A stretch of DNA of 64,000 bases from Pseudomonadota bacterium (GTDB taxonomy: Bacteria > Pseudomonadota > Gammaproteobacteria > Burkholderiales > Gallionellaceae). Below the pieces are notes generated by a model, which had not been told where the DNA came from, ran no database searches, and saw only the letters and a program-made list of their open reading frames with translations. A program made the position numbers and the translations under genes. Positions 37,471 through 51,320 of this stretch are shown piece by piece. Numbering within the stretch: position 1 is the stretch's first letter; every line of letters begins with the position of its first letter. The DNA is taken from assembly GCA_021822115.1 (NCBI GenBank), contig JAJZSA010000002.1, positions 1 to 64,000 on the forward strand, in the 5' to 3' direction.

Positions 37471-39096
37471 ATGGAAACGCGGCGTTTATTGCTCTTCATT
37501 ATCTTTTCGTTTTCCTTGGTCATTCTGTGGGGGGAATGGAACAGGCAGGGGCAACCACAAAGCCAGCCGGCTTCTCAAAACCCGGTATCTACATTACCCG
37601 AAGCCAAGAAGCCTTCAGTTGTGAAACAACTGGAGAACGCTGAAGTGAAGATGGCTGATGGAAAGAACATCGTCGTCGAGACAGACAATTTCATCGCTGA
37701 GATCAACACAGCGGGCGGCAATATCAACAACCTCATTTTGCGCAAGCACAAAGAGGCTGAAGATAAGACTCGTCCAATCAACCTGTTACAACAAAATCAA
37801 CAGCATACATATCTTGCACAATCCGGCTTGCTGGGTAAAGGGTTGCCAACTCATCTGGGGATATTCGAATCTGCGCAAGATGGAAAATTGACTTTGGGGC
37901 AAGACCAGAAGGAAATATCAATACTGCTGACTGCGCAAGAACCAACTGGTTTGGTGGTTCAAAAACAATATGTATTTCATCGCGACTCGTACATTGTCGA
38001 CGTTATTTATCATATTGAAAACAATGGAAAAGAAACGATTCAGCCATCAGCGTATTTCCAGCTTGTAAGAGACAAAAACGCACCTGAGGGCAGCTCGAAT
38101 TTCGTGCCGACGTATACTGGCCCTGCGCTCTATACAGATGAGGCAAAGTTTCAGAAGATCGAATTTTCAGACATTGAAAAAGGCAAATCGTCACTACCGA
38201 GCAATGTTAAGGATGGCTGGATTGGAATGGTTCAGCATTACTTCGTTTCGGCATGGATTCCGCAAGCAAATACAGAACGTGAATATTTCACCAAGCAGTT
38301 GGGAGATAACCTGTTTTCAGCCGGCGTTGTAATGCCCATGGCAGAGATTGATGCTGGAAAATCGGCAGAGATTAAAACGCAGTTATATGTGGGACCCGCT
38401 CAAAGCAAACTGGATGAGATCGCTCCCGGTCTGGGGTTGACGGTAGATTATGGGATATTCACCATCTTTGCGACGCCATTGTTCTGGTTGATGTCCCACT
38501 TGAATAACTGGGTAGGCAACTGGGGAGTTTCCATCATCCTGTTGACGGTGTTGATCAAACTGGCGTTTTTCCCTCTCTCCGCAACCAGTTATCGTTCCAT
38601 GGCCAAGATGCGATTGGTGGCCCCAAAATTGGAGCGCATCAAGCAACAATATGGCGATGACCGAGAACGCCTGAATAAAGCCATGATGGACTTGTACAAG
38701 ACTGAACAGATCAACCCGCTGGGCGGTTGTCTGCCGGTTCTGATCCAAATTCCGGTGTTTATTGGACTGTACTGGTCTATCCTGGAAAGCGTAGAACTCC
38801 GTCATGCTCCGTTCTTTGGCTGGATCGTGGATCTGTCCGCAACAGATCCGTACTATGTATTGCCAGTCATCATGGGCATCAGCATGTTGATTCAGACTAA
38901 ACTGAATCCAACTCCCACCGATCCATTGCAGGCAAAGATCATGCAGATCATGCCGATCGCTTTCAGTGTGATTTTCTTCTTCTTCCCGGCAGGATTGGTG
39001 TTGTACTCCATCGTGAACAACATCCTCTCCATTGGTCAGCAGTGGTACATCACGCGTGGTGCAGAAGCGGCGCAAAAGGGTGCTACCAAAGCCTGA
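37471..39096 (+). CDS. yidC: Membrane protein insertase YidC
   Basis: Inserts and folds inner-membrane proteins, including subunits a and c of the ATP synthase encoded downstream. The 541-residue protein has an N-terminal membrane anchor (~5-22), a large periplasmic P1 domain (~45-325) and five C-terminal membrane segments (~340-530). The conserved core includes FPLSATSYRSMAKM, QINPLGGCLPVLIQIPVFIG and the last-helix region. The ATG at 37471 has AGG eight bases upstream; an in-frame GTG lies at 37462. It is in the rpmH operon. Confidence 0.96.
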   Translation: METRRLLLFIIFSFSLVILWGEWNRQGQPQSQPASQNPVSTLPEAKKPSVVKQLENAEVKMADGKNIVVETDNFIAEINTAGGNINNLILRKHKEAEDKTRPINLLQQNQQHTYLAQSGLLGKGLPTHLGIFESAQDGKLTLGQDQKEISILLTAQEPTGLVVQKQYVFHRDSYIVDVIYHIENNGKETIQPSAYFQLVRDKNAPEGSSNFVPTYTGPALYTDEAKFQKIEFSDIEKGKSSLPSNVKDGWIGMVQHYFVSAWIPQANTEREYFTKQLGDNLFSAGVVMPMAEIDAGKSAEIKTQLYVGPAQSKLDEIAPGLGLTVDYGIFTIFATPLFWLMSHLNNWVGNWGVSIILLTVLIKLAFFPLSATSYRSMAKMRLVAPKLERIKQQYGDDRERLNKAMMDLYKTEQINPLGGCLPVLIQIPVFIGLYWSILESVELRHAPFFGWIVDLSATDPYYVLPVIMGISMLIQTKLNPTPTDPLQAKIMQIMPIAFSVIFFFFPAGLVLYSIVNNILSIGQQWYITRGAEAAQKGATKA

Positions 39097-40417
39097 TACC
39101 ATCGTCGCGATTGCAACGGCACCGGGCCAAGGTGGCATCGGTGTCGTGCGAGTCTCCGGGCCAGAAGCATTGCGCCTCGCAGCAGAGCTTACTGCTCTCG
39201 AGCTGAAACCTCGCTTTGCGACCTATACCCCGTTTCTGGATAAAGATGGCAGCCCACTAGACCAAGGGATCGCCCTTTTTTTCAGCGCCCCAAATTCGTT
39301 CACCGGCGAGGATGTGCTTGAGTTGCAGGGCCATGGTGGTATCGCCGTACTACAGGCATTGTTACAGCGATGTTTGCAGTTGGGTGCGCGCTTGGCTTTG
39401 CCAGGGGAGTTCACCCAACGCGCATTTCTTAACGGCAAGATAGACCTTGCCCAAGCAGAGAGCATCGCCGATCTTATTTCAGCAACCACACAACAGGCGG
39501 CCAGGAGCGCAGTGCGTTCCTTGAGCGGAGATTTTTCGCGGACTATCGAAAAGATCGTCAGCAAGCTCATCGAGCTGCGTGCATTTGTGGAGGCAACGCT
39601 GGATTTTCCAGAGGAAGAGGGGGTGGTCGTCGTTGATGATCAGCGGCTGGCAATACGATTGGCGGCGATATCCGCGGATTTGCAGAACATCTTGATATTG
39701 GCAAAACAGGGCAACATCCTGCGTGAGGGCGCGCAAGTGGTCTTGCTGGGGGCGCCCAATGCCGGAAAATCAAGTCTGCTCAACATGCTGGCTGGAGAAG
39801 AGGTCGCGCTGGTCAGCGATATCCCCGGTACAACGCGCGACACTATCCGCCAAGTATTGCAAATTGACGGCGTTCCACTGCATTTGATTGATACGGCCGG
39901 TATACGTGAAACCGATGACATCCTTGAGCAGATGGGCATAGCGCGGACTCGTCGCTGTCTCGAACAGGCGGATGTGGTTATCCTGCTCGTGGATGAATCG
40001 AACCCGGTGCATATCGATTATCACGCACTCATGGAAGGAGCAAAGCGTTGCGTGTTGATAGCGCATAATAAAATTGATCTGGTCGGCGAATCTCCCAGCA
40101 TCAGGACCGAGGATGAAGTGGATCACATCTACCTTTCGGTGAAGACCGGAGAGGGGGTGTCTGAGCTGAAACAAGCCATATTGCGGGCTGTCGGCTGGCG
40201 TCGCGAAGAGGGTGTATTCATGGCTCGAGCCCGGCATATGAACGCAATCCACCAAGCGATGAACCATCTTATAGATGCAGAACAACATTTCGCCCAACTG
40301 GAACTGTTCGCCGAATCCTTGCGCCTCGCCCAAAATTCATTGAACCAGATTGCCGGTGAGTTCGTCCCGGATGATTTGCTGGGTGAAATCTTCGGAAAAT
40401 TCTGCATCGGCAAATAG
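39080..40417 (+). CDS. mnmE: tRNA modification GTPase MnmE
   Basis: With MnmG it forms the 5-carboxymethylaminomethyl (or taurine-type) group on wobble uridine 34 of tRNAs. The N-terminal tetrahydrofolate-binding domain starts DTIVAIATAPGQGGIGVVRV. The G domain has GAPNAGKSSL (~224-233), DIPGTTRDT, DTAGIRET and NKID. The C-terminus is the obligatory FCIGK. No ATG is available; GTG 39080 gives 445 residues and aligns with the known N-terminus, overlapping yidC by 17 bases. The frame is open back to 39032, so the start is uncertain. Confidence 0.93.
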   Translation: MLPKPDTIVAIATAPGQGGIGVVRVSGPEALRLAAELTALELKPRFATYTPFLDKDGSPLDQGIALFFSAPNSFTGEDVLELQGHGGIAVLQALLQRCLQLGARLALPGEFTQRAFLNGKIDLAQAESIADLISATTQQAARSAVRSLSGDFSRTIEKIVSKLIELRAFVEATLDFPEEEGVVVVDDQRLAIRLAAISADLQNILILAKQGNILREGAQVVLLGAPNAGKSSLLNMLAGEEVALVSDIPGTTRDTIRQVLQIDGVPLHLIDTAGIRETDDILEQMGIARTRRCLEQADVVILLVDESNPVHIDYHALMEGAKRCVLIAHNKIDLVGESPSIRTEDEVDHIYLSVKTGEGVSELKQAILRAVGWRREEGVFMARARHMNAIHQAMNHLIDAEQHFAQLELFAESLRLAQNSLNQIAGEFVPDDLLGEIFGKFCIGK

Positions 40418-40425
40418 CGCCTGTT

Positions 40426-40441
40426 TGTTTCACGTGAAACA
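40426..40441. other. parS centromere site (mnmE-mnmG gap)
   Basis: TGTTTCACGTGAAACA is a perfect 16-bp palindrome and an ideal ParB-binding site. It lies eight bases after the mnmE stop, about 3 kb from parAB and 4-5 kb from dnaA. Confidence 0.95.
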
Positions 40442-40499
40442 CCTGCTTCAATGGCGCGCGCGACTGAGGTAAGATGCGCCCCCTTTTGGAATGTCATTT

Positions 40500-42401
40500 A
40501 TGCAAGCCCCAGACAAATTCGATGTGATCGTGATCGGCGGCGGCCATGCCGGGACAGAAGCGGCTTTGGCGAGTGCGCGGATGGGCTGCGCTACCATGTT
40601 GCTTAGCCATAACATTGAAACTCTTGGGCAAATGTCCTGTAACCCGTCGATCGGCGGGATAGGAAAGGGCCATTTGGTCAAGGAAGTAGATGCACTGGAT
40701 GGTGCAATGGCCGCAGCTACAGACGAGGGTGGCATCCAGTTTCGTATCCTCAATTCGAGCAAGGGGCCGGCGGTCCGTGCCACGCGTGCGCAGGCGGATC
40801 GGCTTTTATATAAGCAAGCTATCCGCACGCGACTCGAGAATCAGGAAAACCTTTGGCTGTTTCAGCAGGCGGTTGATGATTTGATTCTTGATGGGGAGCG
40901 TGTGGCGGGGGTGGTTACGCAGACTGGTCTGCGCTTTTACGCACGAAGCATCGTACTGACGGCTGGAACGTTCCTGTCGGGTCTGGTCCACGTTGGGCAG
41001 TCCAGTTATCAGGCCGGGCGGGCGGGCGACCCGCCGGCAATCAGTCTGGCAAAGCGCTTGCGTGAATTGGCGCTCCCTGCTGGTCGATTAAAGACCGGGA
41101 CGCCTCCCCGCATCGATGGCCGGACGGTAGATTATTCTGTCATGCAGCAACAGTGGGGTGACGATCCGGTGCCGGTGTTTTCCTTCCTGGGCAAGGCAAC
41201 CCAACATCCGCGCCAGCTTCCCTGCTGGGTAACAGAAACCAATGCACATACCCACGACATCATCCGTGGTGGACTGGATCGTTCGCCGATGTTCACCGGC
41301 ATCATCGAGGGAGTCGGTCCGCGCTATTGTCCTTCGATCGAAGACAAGATCACGCGCTTTGCCGATAAATCTTCGCACCAGATATTCCTCGAGCCAGAAG
41401 GCTTGCACACCAACGAGCTCTATCCGAACGGGATATCAACTAGTCTGCCATTCGATGTTCAGATGAATCTGGTGCGCTCCATTCGCGGGTTGGAGAAGGC
41501 ACACATCCTGAGACCGGGATATGCCATCGAATACGATTACTTCGATCCGCGAGCCCTCAAACGATCGCTGGAAACCAAAGCTATTCCCGGGTTGTTCTTC
41601 GCTGGTCAGATCAATGGCACTACAGGTTATGAAGAGGCGGCAGCACAAGGCTTGCTTGCGGGAATCAATGCTGCCCTTAGTGCCCAGGAAAAAGAGAGTT
41701 GGACGCCGGGGCGCAATGAAGCCTACCTAGGTGTTATGGTCGACGACCTGACAGCCCGAGGGGTGACTGAACCCTATCGAATGTTCACCAGCAGAGCGGA
41801 ATATCGCCTGCAACTGCGCGAAGACAACGCGGATATGCGGCTCACCGAAATCGGCTATAAGCTGGGAGTGGTTGGTGAAACCCGTTGGCGCGCCTTCGAA
41901 GAAAAGCGCGAGGCTATCGTGCGTGAAGAACAGCGCCTGAAAGCGACCTGGGTTAATCCAAACATGCTCGCCGAGACAGAAGCGGTGCGCGTGCTAGGGA
42001 AAACGATAGAACGTGAGTATTCGCTGTATGACCTGTTGCGACGTCCAGATGTGACCTATGAAGGCTTGATGACGCTGCCCGGAATGGCCCGGGAAACGGC
42101 ATTGGAGGTTGCGCAACAAGTTGAGATCAGCGCCAAATATCAAGGTTATATCGACCGGCAGAACAACGAGATCGAACAGCAGGCGGCCTATGAATCAATG
42201 TCGTTACCGGCAACCTTGGATTACAAGACCGTGCGGGCTTTGTCCATCGAAGCCCAGCAGAAGCTCAATCAGCACAAACCAGAGACCATCGGCCACGCCA
42301 GTCGCATCTCTGGCATCACGCCAGCCGATATCGCCTTGCTGTTAGTGCATCTGAAGCGGGGCGGCCAGGCCAAGCTGGTGGAAGCAAACGATGCGGCGTG
42401 A
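40500..42401 (+). CDS. mnmG: tRNA uridine-34 modification enzyme MnmG (GidA)
   Basis: The FAD-dependent partner of MnmE. The dinucleotide fold is [20 protein letters not shown] (~7-26). The conserved Cys lies in [23 protein letters not shown] (~46-67), and [14 protein letters not shown] and [21 protein letters not shown] (~365-385) are present. The ATG at 40500 gives 633 residues and has GGA nine bases upstream; the ATG at 40491 directly abuts that GGA and is less likely. It follows parS and overlaps rsmG by 11 bases. Confidence 0.96.
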   Translation: MQAPDKFDVIVIGGGHAGTEAALASARMGCATMLLSHNIETLGQMSCNPSIGGIGKGHLVKEVDALDGAMAAATDEGGIQFRILNSSKGPAVRATRAQADRLLYKQAIRTRLENQENLWLFQQAVDDLILDGERVAGVVTQTGLRFYARSIVLTAGTFLSGLVHVGQSSYQAGRAGDPPAISLAKRLRELALPAGRLKTGTPPRIDGRTVDYSVMQQQWGDDPVPVFSFLGKATQHPRQLPCWVTETNAHTHDIIRGGLDRSPMFTGIIEGVGPRYCPSIEDKITRFADKSSHQIFLEPEGLHTNELYPNGISTSLPFDVQMNLVRSIRGLEKAHILRPGYAIEYDYFDPRALKRSLETKAIPGLFFAGQINGTTGYEEAAAQGLLAGINAALSAQEKESWTPGRNEAYLGVMVDDLTARGVTEPYRMFTSRAEYRLQLREDNADMRLTEIGYKLGVVGETRWRAFEEKREAIVREEQRLKATWVNPNMLAETEAVRVLGKTIEREYSLYDLLRRPDVTYEGLMTLPGMARETALEVAQQVEISAKYQGYIDRQNNEIEQQAAYESMSLPATLDYKTVRALSIEAQQKLNQHKPETIGHASRISGITPADIALLLVHLKRGGQAKLVEANDAA

Positions 42402-43020
42402 ACAAGAAATCCTAGAGACGGGCGCCCAAAAACTGGGCTGCCCGCTCAGCGCAGACCAGGCACGGAAACTGATGGAGTATCTGGCGCTGATGCAAAAGTG
42501 GAACAAGACCTATAATTTGACCGCCATCCGAACCGGTCCGGAGATGGTGGTCCAGCATCTGTTGGATAGCTTGGCCGTGTTACCCTATCTGTGGCAGGGG
42601 AAATGGCTGGATGTTGGATGCGGCGGCGGCTTGCCGGGGGTGGTGCTGGCCATCATGCGGCCGGATTGGCAATTCACTTTACTGGACAGCAACTCTAAAA
42701 AAACCGGTTTCGTACAACAGGTTGCGATCCAGCTCGGATTGCAGAACCTCAAGGTGCATACCGGACGCGTAGAAGAATATGCGGTCGAGTCGGGTTTCGA
42801 CGGGATCATCTCGCGGGCATTCACCGAATTGAAGAATTTCTTCCAGCTCAGCGAACATCTGCTTGCGCCAGGCGGCCACTGGGCTGCGATGAAAGGCAAG
42901 CTGGAAGAGCCGCTAGCGCAGGGATATTGCATAGAACACATCATCACGTTGGATGTGCCGATGTTGGATGCCACCAGGACGCTGGTCATCGCCAGCAAAG
43001 AAAGGGAGAAGAGCATATGA
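42391..43020 (+). CDS. rsmG: 16S rRNA (guanine-527-N7)-methyltransferase
   Basis: Methylates G527 of 16S rRNA. The SAM-binding motif is [17 protein letters not shown] (~71-87), with [12 protein letters not shown] (~96-107) and the [11 protein letters not shown] segment (~136). The family-typical N-terminal [10 protein letters not shown] (~33-42) is present. The 209-residue length is normal. It overlaps mnmG by 11 bases and the following parA by ATGA, so the mnmG-rsmG-parA-parB genes are translationally linked. Confidence 0.95.
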   Translation: MRREQEILETGAQKLGCPLSADQARKLMEYLALMQKWNKTYNLTAIRTGPEMVVQHLLDSLAVLPYLWQGKWLDVGCGGGLPGVVLAIMRPDWQFTLLDSNSKKTGFVQQVAIQLGLQNLKVHTGRVEEYAVESGFDGIISRAFTELKNFFQLSEHLLAPGGHWAAMKGKLEEPLAQGYCIEHIITLDVPMLDATRTLVIASKEREKSI

Positions 43021-43793
43021 CGAGAATAATGGCCATCACCAACCAGAAAGGGGGGGTCGGCAAAACCACGACCACCGTCAATCTGGCGGCGAGCCTGGCC
43101 GCGGCGAAGAAACGCGTGCTGTTGATCGACTTGGATCCGCAGGCCAATGCCACCATGGGTAGTGGCATCGACAAGGCCGAACAAGAAGTCACGGTTTACG
43201 ATGTATTGTTGGGTGATACCGGTATCGCCCAGGCTCGTGTCCGTTATGAACAAGGCAAATATGATGTTCTGACGGCGAATCGTGATCTGGCGGGTGCAGA
43301 AATCGAGCTGGTTGATGTGGAAGGACGAGAGGCGAAATTAAAGCATGCGATCTCGGCCGTGGCTGAGGAGTATGACTATGTGCTGGTGGATTGTCCGCCG
43401 GCACTGAACCTGCTGACTCTGAACGGTCTCTGTGCGGCGGATTCCGTGATGATTCCGATGCAATGCGAATACTACGCGCTCGAAGGCTTGAGCGATCTGG
43501 TCAATACCATCCGCAAGGTGCGCGAGAACCTGAATCCGCAACTGGAAATCGAGGGTCTGTTGCGCACCATGTTCGATCCGCGCAACTCCCTGGCACAACA
43601 AGTTTCCGAACAGCTGCAGCAACATTTCGGTGACAAGGTATATCGCACCGTGATCCCGCGCAACATCAGATTGGCTGAAGCGCCAAGTTATGGCGTGCCA
43701 GTTCTCTATCACGATGCGCAATCCAAGGGAACGCAGGCATATCTGGCGTTGGCGGGCGAGATATTGAATCGCGAATCCCAGATGACCCGTTAA
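43017..43793 (+). CDS. parA: Chromosome partitioning ATPase ParA (Soj)
   Basis: A Walker-type ATPase that works with ParB bound at parS to segregate origins. The deviant Walker A is [12 protein letters not shown] (~9-20), Walker A' is LLIDLDPQANATMG (~39-52) and Walker B is YVLVDCPPALNLL (~119-131). The 258-residue length and the lack of an N-terminal DNA-binding extension place it in the chromosomal Soj group (type Ib). I chose the ATG at 43017, which overlaps the rsmG stop (ATGA). Confidence 0.96.
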   Translation: MTRIMAITNQKGGVGKTTTTVNLAASLAAAKKRVLLIDLDPQANATMGSGIDKAEQEVTVYDVLLGDTGIAQARVRYEQGKYDVLTANRDLAGAEIELVDVEGREAKLKHAISAVAEEYDYVLVDCPPALNLLTLNGLCAADSVMIPMQCEYYALEGLSDLVNTIRKVRENLNPQLEIEGLLRTMFDPRNSLAQQVSEQLQQHFGDKVYRTVIPRNIRLAEAPSYGVPVLYHDAQSKGTQAYLALAGEILNRESQMTR

Positions 43794-43822
43794 AACGACA
43801 AGTAAAGAAGACAGGAACGACC

Positions 43823-44683
43823 ATGGCAAAGATCAATAAAGGATTAGGGCGCGGTCTGGATGCCCTGCTCGGTGGCGGCGCTAATGCGAGCAAAGGTAAC
43901 GAGACACTGCGCGAACTCAATGTCGCACAGCTCAAACCGGGCAAATATCAACCGCGTAGCCGCATGGACGAGGGTTCGCTCAACGAGTTGGCAACCTCGA
44001 TCAAATCCCAAGGCGTCATGCAGCCTATCTTGGTGCGTGAGCTGCCCAACAGTAGTTACGAGATCATCGCCGGAGAGCGACGCTGGCGTGCTGCCCAGTT
44101 GGCTGGGCTGAAGCAAGTGCCGGTACTGGTACGCGTGGTACCGGACAATGCGGCGTTGGCCATGGCTCTGATCGAGAACATCCAGCGTGAGAACCTGAAT
44201 CCTCTGGAAGAGGCGGTCGGCATCCAGCGATTGATCGACGAATTCCAGATGACGCACCAAGAAGCTGCCGAAGCTGTCGGTCGTTCCAGAAGTGCGGCCA
44301 GCAACCTGTTGCGTTTGCTCAAACTGCCGATGGAGATCCAGGAGATGTTGATGGAGAACAAGCTGGACATGGGCCATGCCCGAGCCTTGCTTTCCCTGGA
44401 GCCGGCACAACAGATCCTGCTGGCGAACAAGATCGTCCTCGATGGACTTTCGGTGCGAGAAGCCGAGGCGTTGGTGCAGAAACAAGCGACCGAGATGCCT
44501 CGGCCCGTCCAGAGAAAAGCGGTGAATCGGGATACCGAGCGCTTGCAGGAAGAATTGGCCGCACAGATAGGCGCCCGCGTCGAGATCAAGGCCGGCAAAA
44601 AAGGCAATGGCAAACTGATCATCGAATATGCAAGCAACGACCACCTGGATGAGCTCGTTACACGTTTGAGAGTGGCAGGATAG
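43823..44683 (+). CDS. parB: Chromosome partitioning protein ParB (Spo0J)
   Basis: A CTP-dependent DNA clamp loaded at parS. The protein (286 residues) starts with the ParA-stimulating N-terminus (KGLGRGLDALLGG, ~6-18). The ParB/Srx domain has LKPGKYQPRSRMDEGSLNEL (~36-55) and the CTP-binding IAGERRWRAAQLAG (~82-95) and ENIQRENLNPLEEA (~121-134). The parS-reading helix-turn-helix (~148-170) and a C-terminal dimerisation part follow. Two parS sites lie in this window. It precedes atpI by 13 bp. Confidence 0.96.
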   Translation: MAKINKGLGRGLDALLGGGANASKGNETLRELNVAQLKPGKYQPRSRMDEGSLNELATSIKSQGVMQPILVRELPNSSYEIIAGERRWRAAQLAGLKQVPVLVRVVPDNAALAMALIENIQRENLNPLEEAVGIQRLIDEFQMTHQEAAEAVGRSRSAASNLLRLLKLPMEIQEMLMENKLDMGHARALLSLEPAQQILLANKIVLDGLSVREAEALVQKQATEMPRPVQRKAVNRDTERLQEELAAQIGARVEIKAGKKGNGKLIIEYASNDHLDELVTRLRVAG

Positions 44684-44696
44684 ATCGTCGGTAACG

Positions 44697-46062
<1,366 letters not shown>

Positions 46063-46112
46063 TTTCCGGTTTCATCAACTTTAACTTTACTTTTATCTAA
46101 CAGGAGAAATAG

Positions 46113-46355
<243 letters not shown>

Positions 46356-46392
46356 TCGCGCGACTGGCGCATAACAAAGAAAGGAAGCTTGC

Positions 46393-46863
46393 ATGAATAT
46401 CAATGCAACTCTTCTCGCTCAGCTGATCATGTTCGTGCTGTTCGTGTGGTTCTGCATGAAGTTCGTGTGGACCCCGATCGTGGCGGCACTGGACGCGCGC
46501 AAGAAGCAGATCGCCGATGGTTTGGCGGATGCCGAGCGTGCCAAGCAGGATCTGGAGCTCGCCTCCCGTCGTTCCGCAGAGATTCTGCGTGAAGCGAAGG
46601 AGAAGGCCGGCGAGATCATCGGCAACAGCGAAAAGCGCGCAAGCGAAATCGTTGAAGAAGCCAAAGTTCAGGCCAAGACCGAAGGCGATCGCATCATTGC
46701 GGGCGCCAAGGCTGAGATCGATCAGGAAGTGTTCCGTGCCAAGGAACAACTGCGTACGCAGGTTTCCGCGATCGCATTGGCTGGCGCAGGCAAGATACTG
46801 GGTCGCGAAATCGATGCTAAGGCACATAACGACCTGCTCGACAAACTCGTTGCGGAAATCTGA
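46393..46863 (+). CDS. atpF: ATP synthase F0 subunit b
   Basis: The peripheral stalk subunit: 156 residues with one N-terminal membrane helix (~6-25, [20 protein letters not shown]) and then a long charged right-handed coiled coil (~30-130) ending in the delta-binding region. The conserved motif [21 protein letters not shown] marks the membrane exit. It occurs once, so the stalk is a b homodimer. Confidence 0.95.
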   Translation: MNINATLLAQLIMFVLFVWFCMKFVWTPIVAALDARKKQIADGLADAERAKQDLELASRRSAEILREAKEKAGEIIGNSEKRASEIVEEAKVQAKTEGDRIIAGAKAEIDQEVFRAKEQLRTQVSAIALAGAGKILGREIDAKAHNDLLDKLVAEI

Positions 46864-46868
46864 AAGCC

Positions 46869-47402
46869 ATGTCTGAAGCCATAACCACTGCACGCCCGTA
46901 TGCACAGGCGGCCTTTGAGGAAGCTCAAAAGCTGAATGCGCTGCAGGTCTGGTCCGATGCACTGAACACCCTGGCAGATGCCGTCGCGCATCCCGAGGTG
47001 CGCGCCGTCATCGGCAATCCCAAGGTGCCCAAGCAGCAACTGGCATCCCTGATGGAAGGCCTGCTGGGCGAGAAGGCTGACGCCAAATTGAAAAACTTCG
47101 TGCGCATTCTGGCCGATAACCAGCGTGTCGATGTCCTGCCCGAAATCGCTGCCAGTTTTGCGATGCTGAAGGCGGAAGCAGAGAAGAGCGTCAATGTGGT
47201 GGTTGAGTCTCCATTCGAGCTGTCGGCGGACCAGCAAAACAAGATCGTAGCGGCACTCAAGAAGCGCATGGGTCGCGACATCAAGCTGGAATCGCGTATC
47301 AAGAAAGAACTGTTGGGTGGCGTGGTGATCCGCGCCGGAGACAAAGTCATCGACGGTTCTGCGCTGACCCGCTTGGGCGAAATGGCGACGGCACTGGCCT
47401 GA
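46869..47402 (+). CDS. atpH: ATP synthase F1 subunit delta
   Basis: Connects the b stalk to the top of the alpha/beta hexamer. The 177-residue protein starts ITTARPYAQAAFEEAQ, the usual OSCP/delta opening, with FVRILADNQRVDVLPEIAASF (~77-97) and the C-terminal IKKELLGGVVIRAGDKVIDGS (~138-158). It lies between atpF (five bases) and atpA (30 bases), the conserved position. Confidence 0.95.
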   Translation: MSEAITTARPYAQAAFEEAQKLNALQVWSDALNTLADAVAHPEVRAVIGNPKVPKQQLASLMEGLLGEKADAKLKNFVRILADNQRVDVLPEIAASFAMLKAEAEKSVNVVVESPFELSADQQNKIVAALKKRMGRDIKLESRIKKELLGGVVIRAGDKVIDGSALTRLGEMATALA

Positions 47403-47432
47403 TAAAGATTTATCGAGAATAAGGAAATCCAG

Positions 47433-48974
47433 ATGAAGCTCAATCCTTCTGAAATTAGCAATTTGATCCGCAGTCGCATCGATAACTTCGAAGCACTGAC
47501 CCAGGCGCGCACCGAAGGTACGGTGGTCAGCGTGACCGATGGCATCGTTCGCGTGCACGGCTTGTCCGATGTCATGCAGGGCGAAATGCTGGAATTCCCC
47601 GGCAACACCTTCGGCTTGGCGCTGAACCTCGAGCGTGATTCCGTCGGCGCCGTGATTCTGGGTGAATACGAACACATCACCGAAGGCGACACCGTCAAGT
47701 GCACCGGCCGCATCCTGGAAGTGCCGGTCGGTCCCGAACTGCGCGGCCGCGTGGTGAACGCACTGGGCCAGCCGATCGACGGCAAGGGGCCGATCAACGC
47801 CAAGCTGACCGACAAGATCGAAAAGGTCGCGCCCGGCGTGATCGCACGTAAGTCCGTTGACCAGCCCGTGCAGACCGGTCTGAAGTCCATCGACTCCATG
47901 GTTCCCGTCGGCCGCGGCCAGCGCGAACTGATCATCGGCGACCGTCAGACCGGCAAGACCGCCGTGGCCGTCGACGCCATCATCAACCAGAAGGGTCAGA
48001 ACATGACCTGTATCTACGTTGCCGTGGGCCAGAAGGCTTCCACCATCGCCAACGTGGTACGCAAACTGGAAGAGCATGGCGCGATGGAATACACCATCGT
48101 GGTGGCCGCTTCCGCTTCCGACTCCGCAGCGATGCAATTCCTGGCTCCGTACGCCGGCTGCACCATGGGCGAATACTTCCGCGACCGCGGCGAAGACGCA
48201 CTGATCGTGTATGACGACCTGACCAAGCAAGCCTGGGCCTATCGTCAGATCTCCCTGCTGCTGCGCCGTCCGCCCGGCCGTGAAGCTTACCCCGGCGACG
48301 TGTTCTATCTGCACTCCCGCCTGCTGGAGCGCGCAGCCCGCGTGAACGCCGACTATGTCGAAGCTTTCACCAAGGGTGAAGTCAAGGGCAAGACCGGTTC
48401 GCTGACCGCACTGCCGGTGATCGAGACCCAGGCTGGTGACGTGTCCGCCTTCGTGCCGACCAACGTGATCTCCATTACCGACGGTCAGATCTTCTTGGAA
48501 ACCGACCTGTTCAACGCCGGTATCCGTCCCGCGATCAACGCCGGTATCTCGGTGTCCCGCGTGGGTGGTGCAGCGCAGACCAAGATCATCAAGAAGCTGG
48601 GTGGCGGTGTGCGTCTGGCGCTGGCTCAGTATCGTGAACTGGCTGCCTTCGCGCAGTTCGCTTCCGATCTGGACGAGGCAACCCGCAAGCAACTGGAGCG
48701 CGGCAAGCTGGTGACCGAACTGATGAAGCAGCTGCAATACTCGCCGCTGTCCGTGTCCAAGATGGGTGCAACGCTGTTCGCCGTGAACAAGGGTTACTTC
48801 GACGACGTGGCAGTGAACAAGGTGCTGGCATTCGAAGCTGCATTGCATGCGCACCTGACTTCGAAGAACAAGGATCTGATGGACGCTATCGAATCCAGCA
48901 AGGACCTGTCCGCCGACAACGAGAAACTGCTGGCTGCTGCGATCGAAGCATTCAAGGCAACCGCAGTTTACTGA
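47433..48974 (+). CDS. atpA: ATP synthase F1 subunit alpha
   Basis: The regulatory nucleotide-binding subunit, 513 residues. The P-loop is GDRQTGKTA (~169-177), and the alpha-type signature [17 protein letters not shown] lies at ~367-383. The catalytic-interface Arg region and the [12 protein letters not shown] segment (~269-280) are present. Length and sequence are those of a standard proteobacterial AtpA. It is one of the best-conserved genes of the window. Confidence 0.97.
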   Translation: MKLNPSEISNLIRSRIDNFEALTQARTEGTVVSVTDGIVRVHGLSDVMQGEMLEFPGNTFGLALNLERDSVGAVILGEYEHITEGDTVKCTGRILEVPVGPELRGRVVNALGQPIDGKGPINAKLTDKIEKVAPGVIARKSVDQPVQTGLKSIDSMVPVGRGQRELIIGDRQTGKTAVAVDAIINQKGQNMTCIYVAVGQKASTIANVVRKLEEHGAMEYTIVVAASASDSAAMQFLAPYAGCTMGEYFRDRGEDALIVYDDLTKQAWAYRQISLLLRRPPGREAYPGDVFYLHSRLLERAARVNADYVEAFTKGEVKGKTGSLTALPVIETQAGDVSAFVPTNVISITDGQIFLETDLFNAGIRPAINAGISVSRVGGAAQTKIIKKLGGGVRLALAQYRELAAFAQFASDLDEATRKQLERGKLVTELMKQLQYSPLSVSKMGATLFAVNKGYFDDVAVNKVLAFEAALHAHLTSKNKDLMDAIESSKDLSADNEKLLAAAIEAFKATAVY

Positions 48975-48987
48975 GGCGAGGTGAGCT

Positions 48988-49854
48988 ATGCCGGGCAGTA
49001 AAGAGATCCGCACCAAGATCAAGAGCGTAGAGAATACGCGCAAGATCACGCGTGCGATGGAGATGGTGGCCGCTGCGAAGATGCGCAAGGCGCAGGAGCG
49101 CATGCGTGCCGCGCGTCCTTACGCCGAGAAGATCCGCAACGTCGCAGCCCACCTGTCTCGTGCCAATCCCGAGTACCGTCATGCTTTCCTGCAGAAGCGC
49201 GACCAGATCAAGAACGTCGGCATCATCGTCGTCACATCTGACAAAGGCCTGTGTGGTGGCTTGAACACCAACGTGCTGCGTCTGGCTTTGGGCGAGATGA
49301 AGAAGTGGGAAGGTGAAGGCAAGGGCCTGGCAGTCTGCCCGATCGGCAACAAGGGCCTTGGTTTCATGAACCGTATCGGCGCCAAAGTGCAGTCCAGCCT
49401 GACCGGCTTGGGCGACACACCGCACGTCGAGAAGTTGATCGGTACCGTGAAGACCATGCTGGATGCCTATGTGGCCGGCGAGATCGACGCGATCTATCTG
49501 AGCTACAACCACTTCATCAACACGATGAAGCAGGAGCCGCGCATGGAACAACTGTTACCGTTGACCGGCGAGCAGATGGGCACGGCCGAAGGCAACTGGG
49601 ATTACATCTACGAACCGGATGCGAAGAAGGTCATCGATGAACTCCTGTTGCGCTATATCGAGTCGCTGGTATATCAGGCGGTGGTCGAGAACATGGCCTC
49701 CGAACAGAGCTCGCGTATGGTGGCGATGAAAGCCGCTTCCGACAACGCGAAGAATGTCATCAGTGAACTCAAGCTGGTATACAACAAGGCACGCCAGGCC
49801 GCCATCACCAAGGAGATCTCCGAGATCGTGGGTGGTGCGGCTGCTATCGGCTGA
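48988..49854 (+). CDS. atpG: ATP synthase F1 subunit gamma
   Basis: The central rotor shaft, 288 residues. The N-terminal helix opens with [24 protein letters not shown] sequence and [12 protein letters not shown] (~26-37). The C-terminal helix includes [21 protein letters not shown] and DNAKNVI (~232-259). The middle Rossmann-like domain (~75-210) has [12 protein letters not shown]. It lies 13 bp after atpA and 50 bp before atpD. Confidence 0.96.
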   Translation: MPGSKEIRTKIKSVENTRKITRAMEMVAAAKMRKAQERMRAARPYAEKIRNVAAHLSRANPEYRHAFLQKRDQIKNVGIIVVTSDKGLCGGLNTNVLRLALGEMKKWEGEGKGLAVCPIGNKGLGFMNRIGAKVQSSLTGLGDTPHVEKLIGTVKTMLDAYVAGEIDAIYLSYNHFINTMKQEPRMEQLLPLTGEQMGTAEGNWDYIYEPDAKKVIDELLLRYIESLVYQAVVENMASEQSSRMVAMKAASDNAKNVISELKLVYNKARQAAITKEISEIVGGAAAIG

Positions 49855-49889
49855 TGGCCTTAGCGACTGATATTGAAGAATTAATTTAG

Positions 49890-51305
<1,416 letters not shown>

Positions 51306-51320
51306 AAGAAGGGGGCCATC

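Noticed and set aside
46722..49103. A 793-codon minus-strand open frame across atpH and atpA
   Set aside because: It is antisense to ATP synthase genes whose products are fully recognisable; the composition is that of a reverse-strand artefact.
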